Positions 17,463-26,996 of a stretch of 64,000 bases of DNA are shown here, in pieces (the first letter of the stretch is position 1; each line of letters opens with the position of its first letter). The translations under genes and the position numbers were made by a program. The DNA lies in assembly GCF_000682715.1 (NCBI RefSeq), contig NZ_AWFH01000061.1, positions 1-64,000 of the forward strand, given 5' to 3'. Below the pieces are notes generated by a model that was not told where the DNA came from, made no database searches, and was given only the letters and a program-made list of their open reading frames with translations. This stretch comes from Hyphomonas atlantica corrig. (GTDB lineage Bacteria > Pseudomonadota > Alphaproteobacteria > Caulobacterales > Hyphomonadaceae).

Positions 17463-18811
17463 TCAAAGCCGCAATCCCGTTCAAGGCAGGCAGCCAACTC
17501 GTCGCGATGAGTTCTCTGGAGCTGCTGCTGGCCGCGGCGACATATTCATCCCTGGGGGTCGTACTGCCATTCATGGTGATGGATCTTGAATGGAGCTGGT
17601 CGCAAGCCGGGCTCGGTTTCACCGTGCTTGGCGCCGTCACCGGGCTCGCCTCATCCGTTCCGCCATTTCTCATTCGCAGAATCGGCGTACGAAACACCAT
17701 TCTCCTTGGGGGAGTGCTCGCCAGTCTCGGCTTGTATCTGCTTCATGGCGTCGACAATCTCATCCAGTACTATCTGGCGGCGGCAATTTGCGGTCTGGCC
17801 TATCCGATGATGGCGTCAATCCCGACGACTTTCATGGTCAGTCGTTTGTTCAAGCGCCAGTCCACCGCGCTTGGAGTGGCCGCAACCATCAGCGGCCTGG
17901 GCACAGTGGTGGGGCCGCTCATGGTTTTGGGAGTGCTTGCCCTGAAAGGGCAGACCTGGCGAAATTACTGGGAATACCAGGCGCTTGCGATTTTGGCTGC
18001 GGCGATACTCTGTGCCGTTATCATTGGTCTCGAACGGAGTTTTCGCCGACCTGCCAAAGAGGAGCTTGAAGTTCCAGAGGTGGAGGATCCCGCTCCGGTC
18101 ATCATGCCCGACCAGGCGGACTCTCCAGCTTCGCGGTTTGGGCGGAATATTTACCGCACCACCAAGGACTGGCCCGCCAAGCTGGCGATGCAGACCACGC
18201 AGTTCAAAATCCTGGCAGCCGCTTATTGCCTCAATATGATGTGTCTCGTCACAGTCACGAGTCTGTCGGTGGGCCATTTGATCGAGCGCGGCGTTTCCGA
18301 AACCGTGGCCGGGGGAATGCTGAGCATTGAGGCATTGATTGCCGTGCTCATCCGAGGGTTTTCGGGCGCGTTGGGAGATATTTTCGATCCGAAGCATCTG
18401 GCGACGTTTGCGCTGTTCGCGACGATGATCGGGTGCGCTGTGCTCGCGCTGACAACCGATCATGTGATGCTGTTGCTGTATGCGTTCGGGACGGGGATTG
18501 GATTTGGCACCACCCAGTTGGCTTGTACCGTTTTGCTGCTCAATTATTTCGGGAGAAAGTACAATCTCGAACTTTTCTCCGCCATGTGTGTGACGGGGGC
18601 GATTTCGGCGCTGGGCCCGGTGATCGGAGGGGTCATCCGCGATGTATCCGGCAGTTTCTCTCTTATCTTCCTGATCCTTTCTGTCCTGTCCGCGCTTGTT
18701 TTCATGTTCGTTCTGTTCATGAAGCCGCCATATCCGGCGGAAGCGCAAGAGGGGCAGGTTGATGTGCCTGCGGACGCGAATGACGTGCCATATCGTCAAC
18801 CCGCGGAGTAG
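17459..18811 (+). CDS. MFS transporter (island copy 1)
   Basis: Inner-membrane carrier of 450 residues with twelve predicted helices and a cytoplasmic loop between helices 6 and 7 (about 200-245). It belongs to the MFS; the opening helices carry YSSLGVVLPFMVMDLEWSW and GLGFTVLGAVTGLASSVPPF. The same arrangement (ASLGVVLFVMADDLGWSY, GLGFTVLGLAVGLTGFLPAF) occurs in the MFS gene at 34090, so the two are paralogues. It overlaps the M20 hydrolase by four bases (ATGA). The family handles monocarboxylates and aromatic acids among others; a substrate related to the hydrolase is likely but not shown. Confidence 0.85.
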   Translation: MIKAAIPFKAGSQLVAMSSLELLLAAATYSSLGVVLPFMVMDLEWSWSQAGLGFTVLGAVTGLASSVPPFLIRRIGVRNTILLGGVLASLGLYLLHGVDNLIQYYLAAAICGLAYPMMASIPTTFMVSRLFKRQSTALGVAATISGLGTVVGPLMVLGVLALKGQTWRNYWEYQALAILAAAILCAVIIGLERSFRRPAKEELEVPEVEDPAPVIMPDQADSPASRFGRNIYRTTKDWPAKLAMQTTQFKILAAAYCLNMMCLVTVTSLSVGHLIERGVSETVAGGMLSIEALIAVLIRGFSGALGDIFDPKHLATFALFATMIGCAVLALTTDHVMLLLYAFGTGIGFGTTQLACTVLLLNYFGRKYNLELFSAMCVTGAISALGPVIGGVIRDVSGSFSLIFLILSVLSALVFMFVLFMKPPYPAEAQEGQVDVPADANDVPYRQPAE

Positions 18812-18870
18812 CGATCCAGATATTTGGCCAACTCAAATTCGGGTGTGATGAGCCCGATTGCGGAGAACTT

Positions 18871-19896
18871 ATGTCCCCTCACCCTGAAGCGTCAGACCCG
18901 AACCCGCCAAAGGGGATGCCGCGTTCTGGCTGGGTCAAATGGTTGAAGCCGGACCCGTATGCGTTGGTGCTGCTTGGCGTCGTCGTGACCGCGAGCATTC
19001 TTCCATGTCGCGGCGATGTGGCGATCGGATTCGAATGGTTGACGAAGGGGGCGATTTTCCTCCTCTTCTTCATGCACGGTGCGAAACTGTCACGCGAAGC
19101 CATTCTTGGCGGAATTGGCGCGTGGCGGCTACATGGCCTTGTCCTGACAAGCACATTCGTTCTTTTTCCGCTGCTCGGCCTCGCGGTCAGCTGTCTGCCC
19201 GATATGCTGATCAGTCCCAGCGTAAAAATGGGCTTCCTGTTCCTGACCATTCTGCCGTCTACGGTGCAATCGTCTATCGCATTCACATCAATGGCTCGTG
19301 GAAACGTCGCTGCGGCAGTCTGCACGGCGTCTCTATCCAACATGCTTGGCGTTTTCATCACGCCCTTGCTCGCGGGCTTGCTCATGCGTTCGGAGTTGCA
19401 ATCGGGTGGCGGGGACATGCTGGGCGTCATGCGCTCGATCATGCTGACGCTTTTAGCGCCCTTTATCATCGGACATCTCAGCCGTCCTCTTATCGGACGC
19501 TGGATTGATCGGAACAAGGCGATTCTGTCAAAGCTTGACCGCGGAGCTATCCTTTTGGTTGTCTACACGGCGTTTAGCGCGGCGGTGGTAGAGGGTATCT
19601 GGCAGAGAGTGTCCGCTTTGGATATCGCAACGATCTTGCTCGTGAGTGCGGTTGTCCTGACAGTCGTGCTGCTGGTGACACGCAGGACAGCTCACTTGAT
19701 GGGATTGTCGAAAGAGAACGAAATCACCCTCGTCATGTGTGGATCCAAGAAAAGCCTGGCGAGCGGTGTGCCGATGGCTGCGGCGATGTTTGCACCAGCG
19801 CAGGTAGGAGTCATAATCCTTCCCCTGATGATATTTCACCAGCTTCAATTGATTGTCTGCGCAATTATCGCTCGTAACTATGGAGAGCGAGACTAG
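18871..19896 (+). CDS. Bile acid:sodium symporter-family transporter (SBF-like)
   Basis: Inner-membrane carrier of 341 residues with about nine or ten helices. The residues FLLFFMHGAKLSREAI, FLTILPSTVQSSIAFTSMA and VMCGSKKSLASGVPMA match the SBF-like/YfeH branch of the bile acid:sodium symporter family. GGAG is seven bases upstream of the ATG. It follows the MFS gene after 59 bases and may share its transcript. Members of this branch move organic anions; the substrate here is unknown. It converges with the ring-cleavage dioxygenase gene. Confidence 0.82.
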   Translation: MSPHPEASDPNPPKGMPRSGWVKWLKPDPYALVLLGVVVTASILPCRGDVAIGFEWLTKGAIFLLFFMHGAKLSREAILGGIGAWRLHGLVLTSTFVLFPLLGLAVSCLPDMLISPSVKMGFLFLTILPSTVQSSIAFTSMARGNVAAAVCTASLSNMLGVFITPLLAGLLMRSELQSGGGDMLGVMRSIMLTLLAPFIIGHLSRPLIGRWIDRNKAILSKLDRGAILLVVYTAFSAAVVEGIWQRVSALDIATILLVSAVVLTVVLLVTRRTAHLMGLSKENEITLVMCGSKKSLASGVPMAAAMFAPAQVGVIILPLMIFHQLQLIVCAIIARNYGERD

Positions 19897-19921
19897 GCCC
19901 CCAGTCCGGCGAATGGCCGGG

Positions 19922-20746
19922 TCAGCCGAACTGGAAGGCGGAGACTGTGGCATTCATCACATTGTCCGAGAAAATCTTGCGCCCAGCATCATCGCGGGCT
20001 GCGCCGGCCGCAATCATTAGCGGAATGAAGTGTTCTTCCCTCGGGTGAGAATTGCGTGCCTGGGGGGCTGACAGCCAATTGCTCAGGCGATTCCATCGCG
20101 CGTCTCCTGAATCGGATTCGATTGTGTCCGTCAGCCAGTGGTCAAATTCTTCTGACGGGGCGGTTGCCGCGGGTGTCCGAAACGCGCGCATATTGTGGTA
20201 ACTCATGCCGCTGCCGATAATCAGCACACCTTCATCTCTGAGGGCAGAAAGCGCCTCGCCAAGGATAAGGTGTTTTTCCGGTGACAGATCCTTGGTCAGC
20301 GACAAAGTTAGGATTGGGATGTCAGCATCTGGAAATGCCACCAGAAGCGGCACGAACACGCCATGGTCAAAGCCGCGATCCGTGTTGCGCGGCTCCGGCA
20401 ACCCTTGTTGCGTGATGAGCTGCGACACTCGTGTTGCCAGTTCGGGGGCGCCCGGGGCCGGATAGTTCAATTCGTAAGTGTGCGGTGGAAAGCCGTAATA
20501 GTCAAAGATCATGCCGGGTTTCGACGCTGTCGAGAGCGTGAACTCGTCTTCTTCCCAATGCGCCGAAATCACCAGAAGCGCCTTTGGCTTTTCGGGCAGA
20601 CTTTCCGGAATACTCTTCAGCCATGCAGCGGTCTGGTCCCACGTATCGGCAGGGCCACCCATCAGACTCCAGTCCATGAAGAAGCAGGGACCTCCGCCAT
20701 GCGGAATGAACAAGGTGGGCATTCTGGTGGACGGTGTCTCTGGCAT
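19922..20746 (-). CDS. DODA-type class III extradiol ring-cleavage dioxygenase
   Basis: Non-heme iron dioxygenase of 274 residues in the LigB/DODA (YgiD) family, which opens catechol-like rings. Visible signatures are TLFIPHGGGPCFF near the N terminus, LLVISAHWEED, NTDRGFDHGVFVPL and IIGSGMSYHN, which carry the metal and acid/base histidines. The chosen ATG at 20746 starts MPETPSTRMPTLFIPHGGG; the frame continues 60 codons upstream without family similarity. It is the only minus-strand gene in this part of the island and is divergent from the free FmdA-type amidase, so it could cleave an aromatic ring before amide hydrolysis. Whether it has a true ring-cleavage role is inferred. Confidence 0.86.
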   Translation of the reverse strand: MPETPSTRMPTLFIPHGGGPCFFMDWSLMGGPADTWDQTAAWLKSIPESLPEKPKALLVISAHWEEDEFTLSTASKPGMIFDYYGFPPHTYELNYPAPGAPELATRVSQLITQQGLPEPRNTDRGFDHGVFVPLLVAFPDADIPILTLSLTKDLSPEKHLILGEALSALRDEGVLIIGSGMSYHNMRAFRTPAATAPSEEFDHWLTDTIESDSGDARWNRLSNWLSAPQARNSHPREEHFIPLMIAAGAARDDAGRKIFSDNVMNATVSAFQFG

Positions 20747-20950
20747 AGTCTGTTCCCGATACTGATCCAAAAGGGATTGGTAGGCGACATGGTGACGATT
20801 GTCTTGTTGGTGGACGACCGCAAACTTGAACCTGCTCCCCATTTGAGGGGGGTGACAAGCATGCGCAACTAGTTGGGCGCATTTGAACAAGACCAAGTGC
20901 CGGCCTTGCAGCCAGATTTCGTACACGGCGTTTGGTTCAAGGAGTTAGGT

Positions 20951-22042
20951 ATGGCGTTGATTGAAGACACCCGGAAAAGCAAGGTTCAGGTCCAGCCCGA
21001 AAATCTGCATCATCTGAAGGCGACGCCTGAAACGGTTCACTGGGGATACTTCCATCCAAACATAAAGCCAGCCTTGCACGTCAAGAGCGGCGACCTCATT
21101 CAGGCCGAAGCAATTACGCACCATGCGGGCGACGCGCCGGATCTGATGATGGATGAAACCGTCAAGGCGATCTGGGAAGGGGTGAAGCCAGAAGACCGCG
21201 CTCCCGGTGTGCATATCATGACCGGGCCGATCTATGTCGAAGGTGCTGAACCAGGCGATATGCTGGAAGTTCGGTATTTTCGCATGGTGCCAAGATGCAA
21301 TTATGGCTCGAACCTTGCCGCCAATTGGGGGCATCTCTACCAGGAGTTTGGCGAGAAAGAGCGCGTAACAATCTACGAGCTAGACCCGAATTCCAATACG
21401 GCTCATGCGCTGTACGCCTATGATTTTGAAGGCAAGTATCTGATTCCGGGGACAATCACGCATTGCCCTGATTGTGACAAGGAGCCCGCTCTGACCGGCG
21501 TTCGCGTGCCCGCCCGGCCCCATCTTGGAACGGCTGGGGTGGCACCGGCCGTTGATGAACGCGTCAGCACCATTCCGCCGGGCCTGCATGGCGGCAATAT
21601 CGACAATTGGCGCATCGGCGCAGGCGCGACGATGTATTATCCCGTGCAGGTAAAGGGTGGCCTGTTCTCGATTGGCGACCCACACGTCAGCCAGGGAGAC
21701 GGCGAGATCAGTGGCACAGCCATCGAGGCATCGTTGGACGTTTTGTTCCAGATTGTCTTGCGCAAGGATTTCAAATTCCCTTCCCCCTTGCTTGAGACGC
21801 CGGACCACTGGATCGTGCACGGGTTCGATGAAGACCTGAACAAGGCGATGAAGAATGCGTCGCTGGATATGCTCCACCTGCTTACCGAGCATCAGGATCT
21901 CAGCCGCAATGATGCCTATTCCCTGATGAGCGTCGCGACGGATTTCGGAATCACGCAAGTCGTCGATGGGACGCAGGGAATTCACGTTAAGATTGATCGC
22001 AACATCTTCCCGGAGAAGGGCGTCGTGAAAGATCCGGATTGA
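20951..22042 (+). CDS. Acetamidase/formamidase (FmdA/AmdA family)
   Basis: Cytoplasmic amide hydrolase of 363 residues, PF03069 family, which releases ammonia from formamide, acetamide or related short amides. Signatures include TPETVHWGYF, ITHHAGDAPD, VHIMTGPIYVEGAEPGD, RPHLGTAGVAP, IPPGLHGGNIDNWRI and FSIGDPHVSQGDGEISGTAIE. AAGGAG precedes the ATG at good spacing; an upstream in-frame start at 20873 has none. It is divergent from the DODA gene and upstream of the AraC-amidase fusion, with which it shares the domain, so the two amidase domains are paralogous. The natural amide is not known. Confidence 0.9.
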   Translation: MALIEDTRKSKVQVQPENLHHLKATPETVHWGYFHPNIKPALHVKSGDLIQAEAITHHAGDAPDLMMDETVKAIWEGVKPEDRAPGVHIMTGPIYVEGAEPGDMLEVRYFRMVPRCNYGSNLAANWGHLYQEFGEKERVTIYELDPNSNTAHALYAYDFEGKYLIPGTITHCPDCDKEPALTGVRVPARPHLGTAGVAPAVDERVSTIPPGLHGGNIDNWRIGAGATMYYPVQVKGGLFSIGDPHVSQGDGEISGTAIEASLDVLFQIVLRKDFKFPSPLLETPDHWIVHGFDEDLNKAMKNASLDMLHLLTEHQDLSRNDAYSLMSVATDFGITQVVDGTQGIHVKIDRNIFPEKGVVKDPD

Positions 22043-22141
22043 TCCTGCGCGTCGGTGACCCCTGTCAGCCCGGCCAAAATGGGCGTGATCGGCGGCGGAA
22101 TGGGTAGATGCTGCTCAAAAGTCAGGCAGCGTCACCTGTGT

Positions 22142-22187
22142 CCTGCAGTGTGAGATGCAGGTTTCATTGACCGCTGTAGTGGCGGTC
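22142..22187. promoter_or_regulatory. Two adjacent dyads upstream of the AraC-amidase gene
   Basis: Inverted repeats CCTGCA/TGCAGG (22142-22161) and GACCGC/GCGGTC (22169-22187) lie in the 198-base gap before the fusion gene. They could be regulator sites or a leader hairpin. No conserved AraC box is known to me for this regulator, so the assignment rests on symmetry alone. Confidence 0.25.
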
Positions 22188-22240
22188 CGAGGATCAGCAT
22201 TGGGTGAGGACTGAGAGCGAGAGCGGAACGGAGCCAGTCG

Positions 22241-24565
22241 GTGCAGTTTACAACCAATGCGTATCCGAAGGAGCAGCGGAAGGACGCTTGGCACTTCGCG
22301 TTACAGCGATTTTCCATGGAGCTTCTGGAGCATGAGGGAGAGCTGTATGGCGAATTGGTCAGCTATCGAAGTGCTCAGGATTTCACATTTGTCCGCATCA
22401 CGTCCACGGAACACGTCATCCGCCTGGACCTGTCGCAGGGCCCCTCCCAGTTCTGGTTGATCATGCTGCTGGAAGGTGACCTCGTCGCCAAAACGGAAAC
22501 CAACTCCATCGATGTCTCCGAGGGCGATATCGTTTATGGAATTGGCGATCTGGATGTCACGCTCGATTTCAAGCGCGACAATCGCTTCTTGATGGTTCAG
22601 GTGCCGGTCACGCATCCGGCACTGCGTCTGCGTTCAAAGCCGCAAGCTGACATCTCCAATCTTGTCTCTGAAACAGGCGTTGGGCGCATGTTGTCAGGAT
22701 TGTTGCGATCTGTCGCCGACACGATCATGGATGTCGACGATGACCAGATGCGTCCCATTGAGGTGGCGCTGCCTGAATTCATTTCCACGGCGCTTATGAG
22801 CGAAGCTTCTACCAAGGAGTTGGGCGGCGCGGCCGGCGTCCGGGCGGCGTTGCTGGAGCGAATTTTCCAGACCATCGAGATGCGTTTGAGTGATCCTGAC
22901 CTGAACCTTCATCAGGTCGCCAAGGAACACAATATCTCACCGCGCTACCTTCAGAAATTGTTCGAATCTGTTGGCGATAGTTTCGGTCATTTTGTGAAAC
23001 TCAGGCGGCTGGAGCGGTGCCGGCTGGACCTTCGTAGCCCGTTACATGCACAGCGTTCCATCTCGGACATCTTGTTCCAGTGGGGCTTCAACGATAGCGC
23101 GTCTTTCAGCCGAGCGTTTCGAGAACAGTACGGGATGAGCCCGCGGGAGTATCGCAGAGCGCCGCAAGAGGAAGAAGCGCAAGCCGAAGCCCCGCAACGG
23201 GGACGGCCGCCGACAGCGAAAGATCAGGCGATCGAATCCCAGGCTGACGAGATGCTGGATGACATCGAACAGGAAACTTCTGACGTATCGGATCTGCCGC
23301 ACGTTCCGGTCCAGCATGGAGCCCGGCATCACTATTTGCCAGTTACGCCTGAAACCATTCACTGGGGGCATTTCAGCAGTTCGCTGAAGCCAGTCCTGAC
23401 CGTGGAATCCGGGGATTATGTGACGGTTGAAACCCTGACGCATCATGCGAATGACGACCATGAGCGTATGGTCATGGGAGACCCGGCGATTGAGGATATC
23501 TATCGCTGGACTCCGGAGGGTAAAACCATCAACCGACGAGGGGCGGGCGCCCTGGATTCGTCTTCCTCAACAGGGCGCGGCGCGGGTGAGGGCTTTGGTG
23601 TTCATATCTGCACTGGCCCGATTGAGATCGCGGGGGCAGAGCCGAATGACATTGTCGAGATCCGTATTCTGGAACTGAAGCCGCGGACCAGCGGGAACCC
23701 GAAATATGCGGGGCAGTCATTCGGCAGCAATGCTGCAGCGTATTGGGGATTTCAGTATAATGATCTTCTGACGGAACCGAAACAACGCGAAGTCATTACC
23801 ATTTATGAAGTCGAGAGCGAGATGGGGCGGTCCTGTGCACGTGCCGTCTACAATTATCGCTGGACCCCTCAGACAGATCCGTTTGGTATTGTGCATGAAT
23901 TGTACGATTATCCCGGCTTGCCTGTGGACACGAGCACGATCAAGAAAAACTATGATGTCCTTCGCAACATCGAGATTCCGGTGCGTCCGCATTTTGGGGT
24001 GATTGGTGTTGCTCCGCCGCAATCCAAACTGGTCGACTCCATTCCGCCAGGCAATTTCGGAGGTAATCTCGACAATTGGCGTATTGCGCCGGGGTCCAGC
24101 CTGTTTCTGCCTGTCGGTGTGGCGGGTGCGCTGTTGTCCCTCGGTGATCCGCATGCGTCGCAAGGAGACTCGGAGCTGTGTGGGACGGCAATCGAGTGTT
24201 CAATGACAGCGCTTATCCAGCCTATTCTGCATCGGGCGAGCGACAAGAGAGGGCATATCCGGGATCTCGATTATCCTCTTCTGGAAACCCAGGACGAATG
24301 GGTGATCTTCGGCTTTAGCCATCCGAACTATCTCAAAGAGCTCGGGGCATCTGCACAGAGTGACATCTATAAGAAGTCTTCAATTGATCTGGCCATGCGG
24401 GATGCGTTCCGCAAAGCGCGTCGTTTCCTGATGACCGCACGCGACCTTGATGAGGATGAGGCGATCTCGCTGCTCTCTGTCGGCGTGGATTTCGGGATTA
24501 CTCAGGTCGTCAATGGGAACTGGGGAGTCCATGCCATTATCCGCAAGGAATTGTTCACGGCGTAA
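22241..24565 (+). CDS. AraC-family regulator fused to an acetamidase/formamidase
   Basis: A 774-residue protein with two complete parts in one frame. Residues about 20-190 are an AraC ligand-binding domain of the XylS/NahR-like kind (FWLIMLLEGDLVAKTE, DIVYGIGDLDVTLDF). Residues about 205-315 are the double helix-turn-helix, with ISPRYLQKLFESVGDSFGHF and WGFNDSASFSRAFREQYGM. A Glu/Ala/Gln-rich linker (about 316-365) leads to an FmdA domain (about 366-774) containing VTPETIHWGHF, LTHHANDDHERM, VHICTGPIEIAGAEPND, IPPGNFGGNLDNWRI and LSLGDPHASQGDSELCGTA. The start is GTG with GGAG upstream. No stop or frameshift separates the parts. The enzyme half retains the motifs of the free amidase at 20951, and the regulator half resembles the AraC protein at 25908. 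Such a protein could couple amide sensing or hydrolysis to transcription; that role is inference. Confidence 0.9.
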   Translation: MQFTTNAYPKEQRKDAWHFALQRFSMELLEHEGELYGELVSYRSAQDFTFVRITSTEHVIRLDLSQGPSQFWLIMLLEGDLVAKTETNSIDVSEGDIVYGIGDLDVTLDFKRDNRFLMVQVPVTHPALRLRSKPQADISNLVSETGVGRMLSGLLRSVADTIMDVDDDQMRPIEVALPEFISTALMSEASTKELGGAAGVRAALLERIFQTIEMRLSDPDLNLHQVAKEHNISPRYLQKLFESVGDSFGHFVKLRRLERCRLDLRSPLHAQRSISDILFQWGFNDSASFSRAFREQYGMSPREYRRAPQEEEAQAEAPQRGRPPTAKDQAIESQADEMLDDIEQETSDVSDLPHVPVQHGARHHYLPVTPETIHWGHFSSSLKPVLTVESGDYVTVETLTHHANDDHERMVMGDPAIEDIYRWTPEGKTINRRGAGALDSSSSTGRGAGEGFGVHICTGPIEIAGAEPNDIVEIRILELKPRTSGNPKYAGQSFGSNAAAYWGFQYNDLLTEPKQREVITIYEVESEMGRSCARAVYNYRWTPQTDPFGIVHELYDYPGLPVDTSTIKKNYDVLRNIEIPVRPHFGVIGVAPPQSKLVDSIPPGNFGGNLDNWRIAPGSSLFLPVGVAGALLSLGDPHASQGDSELCGTAIECSMTALIQPILHRASDKRGHIRDLDYPLLETQDEWVIFGFSHPNYLKELGASAQSDIYKKSSIDLAMRDAFRKARRFLMTARDLDEDEAISLLSVGVDFGITQVVNGNWGVHAIIRKELFTA

Positions 24566-24687
24566 GGGCGCGTTTCCCGGTGATACGGCGAAAATCGCGA
24601 GCCCAACAAGTTCTTGTGCGCGCAGAGACAAGAATGGACGGGCCGCCAATGACAGGGTGATGCTGACAAGAAGAGGACATTCAGGGC

Positions 24688-25893
24688 ATGCCGATCACCA
24701 TCACCGAAGAGTTCATCCAGTCTCTGGCATCTTCAAAAGGAGATGTTCTCGAAGCTGAAACGCTTCCGCCAGAATGCTATACGGACGCCAATTTCTACGA
24801 GTTTGAGAAGGAAGCCCTCTTTACGCATGACTGGTTGTGTGTCGGCCGGGAAGAATGGGTGAAAGAGCCGGGCGACTATTTCACCACCTCCACCGTAAAC
24901 GAACCAATTGTCGTGGCCAGAAATCGCAAAGGCGAATTGAAGGCAATGTCGTCTGTTTGCCAGCACCGCGCGATGCTGGTTGCCGAAGGCAGCGGAAATG
25001 CGCGTGGATTTGTTTGCCCCTATCATCATTGGAGCTACTCGCTGGATGGTGATCTGGTCGGCGCGCCGGCGATGAACAAGACTTGCGAATTCGACCGCAA
25101 GGCAAATGGGCTTCCGAATTTCAAGGTTGAGGTGTGGGAAGGGTTCATCTTCATCAATTTCGATCAGAATGCTGCGCCACTGGCGCCCCGTCTGACGCAT
25201 GTTCAGGAAGCGATCAGTGGTTACGACCTGGCCAATGCGGAAGGGCCCCGACCTGACCCGGCGCCACGCCTCATGTGGAACTGGAAAGTCATGTTCGAGA
25301 ACAACAATGATGGCTATCACGCCAGCCGCCTGCACCACGGCCCGTTGCATGATTTTGTGCCGTCAGAACAGGCAAGTTTCCCCGATGCGCCGAAAGGGGC
25401 CGCAGGCTATCTGCGGTTCAACGGTACGCTTCATCCTGACGCGAGCTTTAATCCCACGCAGAAGGCAGTACTGCCGGTTTTTCCGGGACTGTCCGATGAA
25501 GCCCGCAACCGGATGACGTTTGCAAATATCCCGCCCAGCCTGTCACTGGTCATGACCAGCGACATGGTCATCTATCTGATCATCCGGCCTGACAGTCCTG
25601 AAACGCATTACATGGACACGGGCGTACTTGTGGCGCCCGGCGCGATGGCGGATGAGGCGTATGAGCACAAGATGGAGATGATCATGAATTCGACATCTCA
25701 TATCATCGCTCAGGATTGGCATGTGGACGAGATGGTTCAACTGGGCCTGCGCTCCCGCTTTGCAAAACGTGGGCGGTATTCCTGGCAAGAAGGCGCGCAA
25801 GCGCAATTCAATGAATGGCTTGTCGACCGCTATCTGGCGGAATGGGATAGGCGCGATCCGTCTGCTGTCGGGGCTGCGGTTGCTGCCGAATAG
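24688..25893 (+). CDS. Rieske non-heme iron oxygenase, alpha subunit
   Basis: Terminal oxygenase of 401 residues that uses electrons from a ferredoxin to hydroxylate an aromatic ring or cleave an N- or O-methyl group. The Rieske [2Fe-2S] ligands are Cys91, His93, Cys110 and His113 (CQHRAML and CPYHHW). The catalytic iron site has Asp208 bridging to His211 and His216 (NNNDGYHASRLHH) and a likely third ligand Asp343 in AQDWHVDEMVQ. No small beta subunit is nearby, so an alpha-only oxygenase is likely. A 2Fe-2S ferredoxin is encoded at 31761, but no reductase was found in the window. It lies between the AraC-amidase fusion and the second AraC gene, 14 bases before the latter. Confidence 0.92.
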   Translation: MPITITEEFIQSLASSKGDVLEAETLPPECYTDANFYEFEKEALFTHDWLCVGREEWVKEPGDYFTTSTVNEPIVVARNRKGELKAMSSVCQHRAMLVAEGSGNARGFVCPYHHWSYSLDGDLVGAPAMNKTCEFDRKANGLPNFKVEVWEGFIFINFDQNAAPLAPRLTHVQEAISGYDLANAEGPRPDPAPRLMWNWKVMFENNNDGYHASRLHHGPLHDFVPSEQASFPDAPKGAAGYLRFNGTLHPDASFNPTQKAVLPVFPGLSDEARNRMTFANIPPSLSLVMTSDMVIYLIIRPDSPETHYMDTGVLVAPGAMADEAYEHKMEMIMNSTSHIIAQDWHVDEMVQLGLRSRFAKRGRYSWQEGAQAQFNEWLVDRYLAEWDRRDPSAVGAAVAAE

Positions 25894-25907
25894 GGCGGAG
25901 CAGGCAC

Positions 25908-26945
25908 GTGCACCCTTCAGAACACCCCACGACCTGGCGGTTCCAGACACGATCAGTGCCTACCACGCAGAGGAATGCGGCCTGGGCCAACGCCATGCGG
26001 CGGTTGCGACTGCCTTTCGTGTCAGATCCGGAAGGGCAACCGATTGACGGGCGGATGACCATTCAGTCTTCGGCGCTGGGCTTGCAATTCGCACGCATCG
26101 AGTCTGGACGCCAGGTCATTGATGGGCGTGAGTTGGAGCAGGGCGCGGGCATATGGTTGCTTGTCCTGCTGAAAGGGAATGCGCGCTTCAGTTCTGACGG
26201 CGTGGCTGTAGACGTGACGCAGAATATGATCGTGTACGGCGCGACGCGACACGACTCCCGTCTGGAAGTGAGTGAAGATAATGCGATCCTGTTTGTGCGC
26301 ATTCCGGATGTGGCGTTGGGTGGCCGACTGATTGCGCCAACCCATTACAAATCCGGCACAATTGACGGCAGCGTTGGTGTTGGACGAATGCTGCTGGGCA
26401 TGCTTCTCGTCATGGCCGATGAGCTTGGCGACATCTCGACTCAGGACCTGCCCCCGGTTGAGCTTGCCTTGATCGAGTTGCTGACGAGCAAGCTGCTTGA
26501 AATTGCAGACACGCGATCGCTTGGTGGCGCGCAGGGCGCAAGAGCGGCCCATCTCCACAGAATCCAACAGACATTGGAAACGCTCCTGTGGGATCCTGAT
26601 CTGACGATTGTGAAGGCGGCAGATGAGGTTGGTGTTTCTCCCCGTTATCTGCAACGCCTGTTCGCTGCGGATGGGCACAATTTCAGCGGATATCTCAAGA
26701 AACGTCGATTGGAGCGGTGTCATGCGGACCTGATCAGTCCGCTCCACGCGCAGGAATCTATTTCCGAAGTGGCGTTTCGCTGGGGCTTCAGCAGTTCAGC
26801 TCATTTCAGTCGCAGCTTTCGGGAGCAGTTTGGTTTGTCGCCGCGCGAGCATCGGCGGACAGGGCTGGCAAACCGCGCCCAGGATGAGGCTGAGGTCAAC
26901 AAATTATGGGGCGAGTATCAAGAGTTTGCCCAAGGTCGCGCCTAG
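25908..26945 (+). CDS. AraC-family transcriptional regulator
   Basis: DNA-binding regulator of 345 residues. Residues about 45-220 form the ligand-binding domain (IWLLVLLKGNARFSSDG, MIVYGATRHDSRLEV) and about 225-330 the double helix-turn-helix (VSPRYLQRLFAADGHNF, WGFSSSAHFSRSFREQF). It aligns along its length with the regulator half of the 22241 fusion, including LERCHADLISPLHAQ against LERCRLDLRSPLHAQ, so the two share ancestry. The start is GTG with GGAG upstream. It follows the Rieske gene at 14 bases and ends 51 bases before the VOC-led operon, which it may control. The inducer is unknown. Confidence 0.88.
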   Translation: MHPSEHPTTWRFQTRSVPTTQRNAAWANAMRRLRLPFVSDPEGQPIDGRMTIQSSALGLQFARIESGRQVIDGRELEQGAGIWLLVLLKGNARFSSDGVAVDVTQNMIVYGATRHDSRLEVSEDNAILFVRIPDVALGGRLIAPTHYKSGTIDGSVGVGRMLLGMLLVMADELGDISTQDLPPVELALIELLTSKLLEIADTRSLGGAQGARAAHLHRIQQTLETLLWDPDLTIVKAADEVGVSPRYLQRLFAADGHNFSGYLKKRRLERCHADLISPLHAQESISEVAFRWGFSSSAHFSRSFREQFGLSPREHRRTGLANRAQDEAEVNKLWGEYQEFAQGRA

Positions 26946-26996
26946 CATGACACTATGCATCATTTGATACCGAATAAGTAAGTACAGGGAATTTAT

